NCBI GenBank assembly: GCA_019423565.1
Contig: JAHZBE010000016.1
Coordinates: forward strand, 1-10,762
Direction of reading: 5' to 3'
Source of the DNA: a bacterium
GTDB lineage: Bacteria > Bacillota_I > Bacilli_A > RF39 > UBA660
DNA: 10,762 bases
Made by a program: the position numbers and the translations under genes. Below are positions 6,719-10,762 of this stretch, piece after piece. The notes below the pieces were generated by a model. It was given only the letters and a program-made list of their open reading frames with translations. It made no database searches and was not told the origin of the DNA. The stretch's first letter is position 1, and each line of letters opens with the position of its first letter.

Positions 6719-7495
6719 ATGACTTTACCAAAAATTATGTTTAAAAAAATGACTTTGCAAGAAAACATAGATGTTATAAAGTGGGCATATTTCGAAAACA
6801 ATGGAGCATTAAGCGTTCATGATTTTACAATTAAATACTTTCCACAACTAGCTAATTTGGATACAAACTTATCTAGAGATAAAATTTATAAAGTTATAGA
6901 AGAAGTAGTTACTAATGATTATAATAAATATAAAGATAGAATAAAAAGTGAAACTGAAAGATATAACACGTTATGGGGACAATATAATAATAGTTATTTT
7001 AAGGCGTTATCATCATATTTGAATATAAAATGGCCAAATAATTTAAAAGAAATAAGTGCAACTGTTGGATTAATTCCGATTTTTCCAAGATGTTTAGACA
7101 ATTTTTCTTTTTCAATTGGTACAGGCGTTGATGATTCTAAATTATTAGAAGTTTGTGCTCATGAAACCCTACATTTTTTATGGTTTGAAAAATGGAAACA
7201 AATTCATCCAGAAACGCCAAGACGTGAATATGACTCACCATATTTAGTATGGCAATATAGTGAGATGGTAACTGATCCTATTTTGAATAATAAACCATTT
7301 TCTACAATGTTTGAATTTGATGAACGAGGATATGATAGCTTTTATGAACTTGAAGATGATTCTAGTAAAGTTATGGATAAATTGAGAAACATCTATAGTA
7401 AAGATATATCAATTGAAGAAAAAATGAATGATGGATTCAATTATATTAATCGAGTTTTGAATAAAGATAAAGATGAAAAGATTGCGAAAAAGTAA
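6719..7495 (+). CDS. Uncharacterised HEXXH-motif protein, putative zinc metallopeptidase
   Basis: I do not recognise a named family for this 258-residue protein. It has a zinc-metallopeptidase signature, C-A-H-E-T-L-H-F-L-W-F at 146-156 (His148, Glu149, His152). About 30 residues later comes S-P-Y-L-V-W-Q-Y-S-E-M-V-T-D at 173-186, where Glu182 or Asp186 could be the third ligand, as in gluzincins. The N-terminal part is helical and polar, with a possible DNA-binding-like or substrate-recognition segment at about 14-65. The C-terminus is acidic and then Lys-rich. There is no signal peptide or membrane segment, so it should be cytoplasmic. AGGATG (6706-6711) lies 7 bases before the ATG. It follows the DUF1016 gene by 25 bases but also has its own -10 element. 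Its substrate and its link to DUF1016 are unknown. Confidence 0.7.
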   Translation: MTLPKIMFKKMTLQENIDVIKWAYFENNGALSVHDFTIKYFPQLANLDTNLSRDKIYKVIEEVVTNDYNKYKDRIKSETERYNTLWGQYNNSYFKALSSYLNIKWPNNLKEISATVGLIPIFPRCLDNFSFSIGTGVDDSKLLEVCAHETLHFLWFEKWKQIHPETPRREYDSPYLVWQYSEMVTDPILNNKPFSTMFEFDERGYDSFYELEDDSSKVMDKLRNIYSKDISIEEKMNDGFNYINRVLNKDKDEKIAKK

Positions 7496-7503
7496 TCTTT
7501 TTT
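7475..7503 (+). terminator. Terminator at the end of the HEXXH-protein gene
   Basis: AAAAGATT pairs with AATCTTTT, and the stem can be lengthened by a G-U and a C-G pair to leave a six-base loop. It is followed by TTC and further T residues. It overlaps the stop codon (7493-7495) and would close the cargo transcript just before the comEC remnant. It is AT-rich, so its strength is uncertain. Confidence 0.45.
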
Positions 7504-7551
7504 CTTTATAAATAAAAGCATTGCATTCGACTTACTAATTGACAATCAGCA

Positions 7552-7590
7552 CATGGTGATTACGATCATATGGGAGAAGCGATTAATTTA
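7552..7590 (+). repeat. Direct repeat, right copy (start of the comEC remnant)
   Basis: This matches 5212-5250 at 36 of 39 bases, with positions 7564-7590 identical to 5224-5250. Homology to comEC begins abruptly at the CAT codon of the H-G-D-Y-D-H motif. The bases just before it (7496-7551) show no comEC similarity and contain a TGA in this frame at 7540-7542. Confidence 0.85.
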
Positions 7591-8105
7591 ATTGATAATT
7601 TTAATATAGAAAATGTAATATTTAACATTGGAACTTATAATGAACTAGAAGAAGATTTAATAAAAATACTAAAAGAAAAAAATATAAAATATTACAAAGA
7701 TATAAAAGAATTAAATATAGATAGTAATAAATTATATTTCTTAAATACAGGTATATATGATAATGAAAACGATAATTCAAATGTAATATATTTTAAATTA
7801 AATAACTATAAATTTTTGTTTATGGGGGATGCGAGTGAAAAAAGAGAAATTGATATAATTCGTAAATATAATATAGAAAATATAGATTTTTTAAAAGTAG
7901 GACATCATGGATCAAATACATCATCAAATATAGAATTTATTAGTACTATTAAACCTAAATATAGTTTAATTAGTGTTGGTGAAAATAATAGATATGGTCA
8001 TCCGAAAGAGGATGTATTAGATATATTATCTAAATCAAAAATATAAATGGAGAAATACAAATAAAGATAATAAGAAATAATTTTAGTATTAAAACATGTA
8101 AATGA
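7552..8105 (+). pseudogene. comEC: Stranded comEC 3' fragment (MBL domain only), frameshifted
   Basis: From His488 onward this matches the intact ComEC without gaps for 164 residues, at about 66% identity by hand count. It keeps G-D-A-S, G-H-H-G-S and Y-G-H-P. It has no N-terminal channel, no OB fold and no first part of the MBL domain, and no ribosome site precedes its first ATG (7570). The frame stops at 8044-8046 after S-K-I. Two bases out of register, 8043-8105 continue as I-N-G-E-I-Q-I-K-I-I-R-N-N, ending K-T-C-K, which matches the true ComEC end (D-G-S-I-M-F-K-I, ending K-T-C-S-P). A small deletion of about 13 bases (13, or 16 and so on) therefore removed the equivalent of Y-R-T-D-Q and shifted the frame. 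It looks like a once-complete comEC tail that is decaying. A separately expressed MBL peptide from 7570-8046 is possible but unlikely. Confidence 0.88.
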
Positions 8106-8120
8106 TGGAAAGGAGAAAAA

Positions 8121-8927
8121 ATGAACGAAATAAAAAAATATACTGAAAAGATATTTGAAGATATAAAACATACAGATGAAAGTGGTAAAGAATATTGGGA
8201 GGCTCGAGAATTACAAAAAGCGCTAGAGTATAAAGAGTGGAGAAATTTTAAGTTAGTAATAGACAAGGCAATAATATCTTGTAATAACAGTAATTTTAAT
8301 GTGTTTGACCATTTTGTTGACTTCAACAAAATGGTAGAAGTTGGCTCTGGCGCAAAAAGAAACCAAGATGATTATAAGTTATCTAGATATGCTTGTTATT
8401 TAATAGTGCAAAATGCAGATTCTAAAAAGAAAATAGTTGCTTTAGGACAAACATATTTTGCAGTGCAAACAAGAAAACAGGAATTACTTGAAAAAGAGTA
8501 TGCTGATTTAACTGAAGATGAAAAAAGATTTTATCAAAGAAATTTAACTAAAAAAGGGAATTATTCTTTAAATATTACTGCTAGAAATGCAGGGGTTAAA
8601 AATTTTGATAAATTTCACAATAGTGGCTATAAAGGACTTTATAATGGTGAAACCGCAGGTGATATTGCTGAAAGAAAAAATCTTAGATATAGAGAAGATA
8701 TATTAGATAATATGGGGAGTGAAGAATTAAGTACTAATTTATTTAGAATAACTCAAACTGAAGCTAAATTAAAAAATGATAAAATAAACACACAAAAGGG
8801 CGCTAATACTGTTCATTATGAATTTGGAAAAGAAATAAGAAATACGATAGAAAAATTAGGTGGAACAATGCCTGAAAATCTTCCTACACCAGAAAAAAGT
8901 TTAAAAGAGTTAGAAAAGGAAAAGTAA
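8121..8927 (+). CDS. dinD: DNA damage-inducible protein D (DinD)-like protein
   Basis: DinD was named for its DNA-damage induction in E. coli, where it has been reported to act on RecA filaments. The 268-residue length and sequence fit the family: E-Y-W-E-A-R-E-L-Q-K-A-L-E-Y at 24-37, F-D-H-F at 62-65, K-M-V-E-V-G-S-G-A-K-R at 70-80, L-S-R-Y-A-C-Y-L-I-V-Q-N at 87-98, and Q-T-Y-F-A-V-Q-T-R-K-Q-E-L at 110-122. The N-terminal half resembles the Bro-N domain found in phage antirepressors. A-R-N-A-G-V-K-N-F-D-K-F-H (154-166) is also typical. AAAGGAG (8109-8115) lies 5 bases before the ATG, in the same position relative to the comEC remnant as DUF1016 has to the intact comEC. I saw no GAAC-N4-GTTC LexA site upstream, so SOS control is not supported here. 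The gene is probably accessory. Confidence 0.88.
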   Translation: MNEIKKYTEKIFEDIKHTDESGKEYWEARELQKALEYKEWRNFKLVIDKAIISCNNSNFNVFDHFVDFNKMVEVGSGAKRNQDDYKLSRYACYLIVQNADSKKKIVALGQTYFAVQTRKQELLEKEYADLTEDEKRFYQRNLTKKGNYSLNITARNAGVKNFDKFHNSGYKGLYNGETAGDIAERKNLRYREDILDNMGSEELSTNLFRITQTEAKLKNDKINTQKGANTVHYEFGKEIRNTIEKLGGTMPENLPTPEKSLKELEKEK

Positions 8928-9029
8928 AAATATATTATTACTCAATTGGAAAATATTCTACTTTTTTTCTTTATCCTATCTTGTTCTAATTTGGACTTGC
9001 CTTCATATATTTTATTAGAGGTGAATTAT

Positions 9030-9938
9030 GTGTTTTTCAAAGATATACATGTTAGAATAAGATTATTTTTTGTAGTAGTAATTATTTTATTTTTAGTAAT
9101 AATAGGAAAAGTAATATATATACAAGTATTTGAGTATGATAAACTGTCTAATTTATCTAGTGAACTTTGGAGCCGTAATTTACCTATAGAAGGTAGTAGA
9201 GGGCTAATATATGATAGAAATGGAGTTGTGCTTGCGGATAATGTTACAACAACAAGTTTAGTCTTAATACCAAATCAAATAACAGATAAGAAAAAAGTAA
9301 CAAAAGAATTAGCAAGTATTCTTAATGTAACAGAAGAAGAAATGAAAAAACATGTTAATAAAAAAACATCTATAGAAAGAGTACATCCAGAAGGAAGAAG
9401 ATTATCATTTGAAGTTGCAGATAAAATAGCAGCTTTAAATTTAGACGGAGTTTATTTAGTAAAGGAGTCTAAAAGAAATTATCCGTATGATACTAATTTA
9501 TCGCATGTTTTAGGTTATGTTGGAATTGATAATCAAGGATTATCAGGTCTTGAACTGCAATATGATAAGTATTTAACTGGAGAATATGGTTCAATTAAAT
9601 ATTATTCTGATGCCAAAGGTAATAAGTTAAAATTAAGTGAAATATATGAACAACCACAAGATGGCATGAATATAACTCTTACAATAAATAATGATATACA
9701 ACTATCTATTGAAAGAGAACTTGATAATGCAGTAAGTAAATATAATCCAGAACATGCACTTGCGATAGCGATGGATCCAAATACAGGAGAAATACTAGGT
9801 ATGAGCTCAAGACCTAATTTTTCACCATCAAATTATCAAAATTATAGTACAGAAGAAATAAATAGAAATCTTCCTATATGGATGAATTATGAACCAGGAT
9901 CAACATTTAATATTGTACCATCCGAAAACGATACCTAA
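9030..9938 (+). pseudogene. Class B penicillin-binding protein (PBP2/FtsI/SpoVD-like), truncated at the active site
   Basis: Class B PBPs are membrane-anchored transpeptidases that cross-link peptidoglycan and pair with SEDS enzymes. The start is GTG at 9030, with AGAGGTGA (9017-9024) 5 bases upstream; an ATG at 8946 in the same frame has no ribosome site. The 302 residues include a membrane anchor at about 10-33, the dimerisation region with R-G-L-I-Y-D-R-N-G (57-65), Y-V-G-I-D-N-Q-G-L-S-G-L-E (163-175), and the first part of the transpeptidase domain with A-M-D-P-N-T-G-E-I-L (247-256) and Y-E-P-G-S-T-F (287-293). Ser291 is the catalytic Ser, but the next key residue is Asn (S-T-F-N instead of S-T-F-K). 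Nine residues later the frame stops. The SxN and KTG motifs and most of the domain are missing, compared with 550-750 residues for complete relatives. It cannot be an active transpeptidase. Confidence 0.88.
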
Positions 9939-9949
9939 TTAAAGATATT

Positions 9950-9968
9950 CATATTTAGTATAAATATG
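9950..9968. promoter_or_regulatory. 19-bp AT-rich palindrome after the broken PBP gene
   Basis: CATATTTAGTATAAATATG has perfect 8-bp arms around GTA. It lies 16 bases upstream of a strong promoter and 12 bases after the PBP stop. It could be an operator or the end of an inserted unit. It has no T run, so it is not a typical terminator. Confidence 0.4.
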
Positions 9969-9984
9969 CCTAAGGAATAATGAT

Positions 9985-10013
9985 TTGACAACTTTTTTTA
10001 TTGGAGCTATCAT
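9985..10013 (+). promoter_or_regulatory. Strong sigma-A-type promoter for the 91-residue protein gene
   Basis: A perfect TTGACA (9985-9990) is separated by exactly 17 bases from TATCAT (10008-10013). Transcription would start near 10020, just upstream of the ATGGAGGA ribosome site. It is the best-matching promoter in the window. Confidence 0.75.
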
Positions 10014-10034
10014 TCACTCAATGGAGGATTTTTT

Positions 10035-10310
10035 ATGAGTATGGATAAGTTATTTATAAGAGATGAAAAAAGAATCAAAAAATTATATGATACCGAACTG
10101 CTAGCACATTTGTTACTTTTAAATTATCAATTTTCAAATAATAAATACCATAATATAAGTGCTAATGAAATATTTAAAAATCTACACAAGATTAAATATT
10201 CCAAAAAAGATTTAGAACAAATAAAAAATAATGCTATTGCACTATTAGATATAAAATATAATATTAGAGTTAATAATTTAGAAACACTTGATTTTTATAA
10301 TTTAGATTAG
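10035..10310 (+). CDS. Hypothetical 91-residue protein
   Basis: I do not recognise this protein. It is a small, charged, probably all-helical cytoplasmic protein of 91 residues with no signal peptide, membrane segment or Cys. A Leu-rich helix at about 17-30 (Y-D-T-E-L-L-A-H-L-L-L-L-N-Y) and a Lys-rich helix at about 46-70 are the main visible features. It is well supported as a gene by GGAGG (10023-10027) 7 bases before the ATG and by the strong promoter upstream. It lies convergent with an XRE regulator and just downstream of the PBP break, so it is probably part of an inserted accessory unit. An antitoxin, anti-repressor or phage-type small protein are possibilities, but nothing in the sequence decides between them. 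Confidence 0.7.
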   Translation: MSMDKLFIRDEKRIKKLYDTELLAHLLLLNYQFSNNKYHNISANEIFKNLHKIKYSKKDLEQIKNNAIALLDIKYNIRVNNLETLDFYNLD

Positions 10311-10320
10311 TATAAAATAA

Positions 10321-10345
10321 AAAGAAAACAAATCTTATTTTCTTT
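10321..10345. terminator. Possible weak bidirectional terminator between convergent genes
   Basis: AAAGAAAA (10321-10328) pairs with TTTTCTTT (10338-10345), with two further A-T pairs inside after a mismatch. It overlaps the end of the XRE gene (stop 10335-10337). It is almost pure A/T, so the stem is weak, but it lies where both convergent transcripts would need to end. Confidence 0.3.
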
Positions 10346-10613
10346 CATCAATTCTATTAAATGTAGTTCTATGAGTTTTATCGTATTTTAGTAAATCTGA
10401 TGCAGTCATTTTTAACTTACGATCAATATTTTTGTTCATACCATCTGCTATCTTATCAAGCATTTCAATCGTAGGCTTTCTTTTGCAATTTTCTAATTCA
10501 TTTATATAAACTAAATTACTTCCAACTTTCTCAGCAAACTTTTCTTGAGATAAGTTATATTTTTGTCTATAATATTTTAAATTCATTGATAGTATTTCAC
10601 GACTATTATTCAT
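10335..10613 (-). CDS. XRE/Cro-C1-type helix-turn-helix regulator
   Basis: This 92-residue protein has one HTH_3 domain at about 8-63: L-K-Y-Y-R-Q-K-Y-N-L-S-Q-E-K-F-A-E-K-V-G, then N-L-V-Y-I-N-E-L-E-N as the recognition helix region, and K-P-T-I-E-M-L-D-K-I-A-D closing the fold. The L-S-Q and E-L-E-N positions are typical. The C-terminal tail (64-92) is basic and has no known effector domain. GAGGT (10622-10626, minus strand) is 8 bases before the ATG. A divergent promoter and a 31-bp dyad lie upstream, so it probably represses itself and the gene that begins just beyond the window. This is the usual layout of a phage-like or mobile-element control switch, or of a chromosomal restriction or toxin-antitoxin regulator. 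Confidence 0.85.
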   Translation of the reverse strand: MNNSREILSMNLKYYRQKYNLSQEKFAEKVGSNLVYINELENCKRKPTIEMLDKIADGMNKNIDRKLKMTASDLLKYDKTHRTTFNRIDERK

Positions 10614-10640
10614 AAAATCTTACCTCACTTTCTACAATTT

Positions 10641-10669
10641 ATTTTATACAAGTGTTAAATAATTGTCTT
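10641..10669 (-). promoter_or_regulatory. Promoter of the XRE regulator gene
   Basis: On the minus strand AAGACA (10664-10669) is separated by 17 bases from TAAAAT (10641-10646), within TGTATAAAAT. Transcription would begin near 10634, about 20 bases before the ATG. The -35 lies inside the dyad at 10655-10685. Confidence 0.5.
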
Positions 10670-10685
10670 TTGCACAACTGTTTAA
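10655..10685. promoter_or_regulatory. Candidate operator dyad of the XRE regulator
   Basis: TTAAA-N3-TTGT-N7-ACAA-N3-TTTAA is exactly symmetric about base 10670, with 9 matching bases in each half. It covers the -35 of the regulator and ends 10 bases before the -35 of the divergent promoter. Binding there could control both directions. Confidence 0.5.
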
Positions 10686-10695
10686 GGTAAAAGTG

Positions 10696-10723
10696 TTGAT
10701 TTTTTATAAAAATCGGTTATCAT
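10696..10723 (+). promoter_or_regulatory. Divergent promoter for a gene beyond the window
   Basis: TTGATT (10696-10701) and TATCAT (10718-10723) are 16 bases apart. A ribosome-site-like GGTGGTGA (10755-10762) ends the window, so the start codon should lie in the next 10 bases outside it. The -10 hexamer TATCAT is the same as in the promoter at 9985-10013. Confidence 0.5.
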
Positions 10724-10762
10724 ATTAATGTATGTAGTAAATCTTAAATAGTTTGGTGGTGA

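Larger units (their letters stand above)
5212..7590. mobile_element. Candidate inserted module: alternative comEC tail plus two cargo genes
   Basis: The segment is bounded by the two copies of the 39-bp direct repeat. It contains the 3' end of the intact comEC, a DUF1016-type gene and an HEXXH-protein gene. A single crossover of a circular or tandem form at the repeat would keep comEC whole by supplying a new 3' end and push the old 3' end downstream, as seen at 7552-8105. No integrase, transposase or terminal inverted repeat is visible. Entry by homologous recombination, or mobilisation in trans, are both possible. The module status is inference from the layout. Confidence 0.4.

Noticed and set aside
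5782..7551. Integrase, transposase or terminal inverted repeats of the candidate module
   Set aside because: None could be found in any frame; the mobile reading rests on the repeat and the duplicated tail only.
7570..8046. The comEC remnant as a functional stand-alone MBL hydrolase
   Set aside because: It starts in the middle of the metal-binding motif, has no ribosome site, lacks the first strands of the MBL fold, and has a frameshift at its end.
8030..8329. Minus-strand open frame of 99 codons at the start of dinD
   Set aside because: It lies opposite the conserved N-terminal part of dinD and has no ribosome site.
8946..9029. Upstream 28-codon extension of the PBP gene from the ATG at 8946
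   Set aside because: It has no ribosome site and would add a segment not typical of the family before the anchor; GTG at 9030 has AGAGGTGA 5 bases upstream.
8928..9029. Possible third comEC tail or a LexA site in the dinD-PBP spacer
   Set aside because: No ComEC-like codons and no GAAC-N4-GTTC-type site were seen; the spacer only holds T-rich sequence and the PBP ribosome site.
1..10762. CRISPR arrays, tRNA or rRNA genes, T-box or riboswitch leaders
   Set aside because: No regularly spaced repeats, no cloverleaf-like sequence and no recognisable leader motifs were seen; all leaders are under about 60 bases.

Overview
The window (10,762 bp) is very AT-rich and comes from a low-GC Firmicute (Bacillota), most likely a Bacilli-type gut organism. 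The evidence is AGGAGG-type ribosome sites before nearly every gene, TATAAT-like boxes (several with an upstream TG), a YjcZ-like tiny membrane protein, and DegV, ComEA and ComEC. TGG encodes Trp and TGA is used as a stop (for example 6691-6693), so this is not a code-4 mycoplasma. The species assignment is inference.

Region 1 (1-3160) is ordinary chromosome: peptide deformylase on the minus strand, a DegV fatty-acid-binding protein, a YjcZ-like tiny membrane protein and a SEDS glycosyltransferase (FtsW/RodA/SpoVE). Region 2 (3210-5781) is the DNA-uptake pair comEA-comEC, with comEC starting at a TTG inside comEA.

Region 3 (5212-8105) is the most unusual part. The intact comEC is followed by a DUF1016/YhcG-type PD-(D/E)XK protein and an unrecognised HEXXH protein. 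Then comes a second copy of only the 3' end of comEC (7552-8105). This copy begins exactly at the metal-binding HGDYDHMG codons and is broken by a small frameshifting deletion near its end. The two tails are about 66% identical as protein (hand count, 108/164, no gaps). However, the first 39 bp match at 36 positions, including a 27-bp identical core (5224-5250 and 7564-7590). This is what would be left if a module carrying its own comEC 3' end plus cargo recombined into comEC, keeping the gene whole and stranding the old tail. No recombinase is visible in the window.

Region 4 (8121-9938) holds dinD and a class B penicillin-binding protein gene that stops at its catalytic Ser-x-x-Lys motif (STFN, then 9 more residues). 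It has lost nearly all of its transpeptidase domain. Region 5 (9939-10762) looks like accessory DNA: a strong promoter drives a 91-residue protein of unknown function, and a convergent XRE-type regulator follows. The regulator's upstream region carries a 31-bp dyad and a divergent promoter for a gene beyond the window.

Two genes are therefore broken or joined at the codons for their active-site motifs, with accessory genes next to each junction. The window looks like a site where small cargo modules enter a cell-wall and competence neighbourhood. No tRNA, rRNA, riboswitch, CRISPR array or recognisable transposase was seen.
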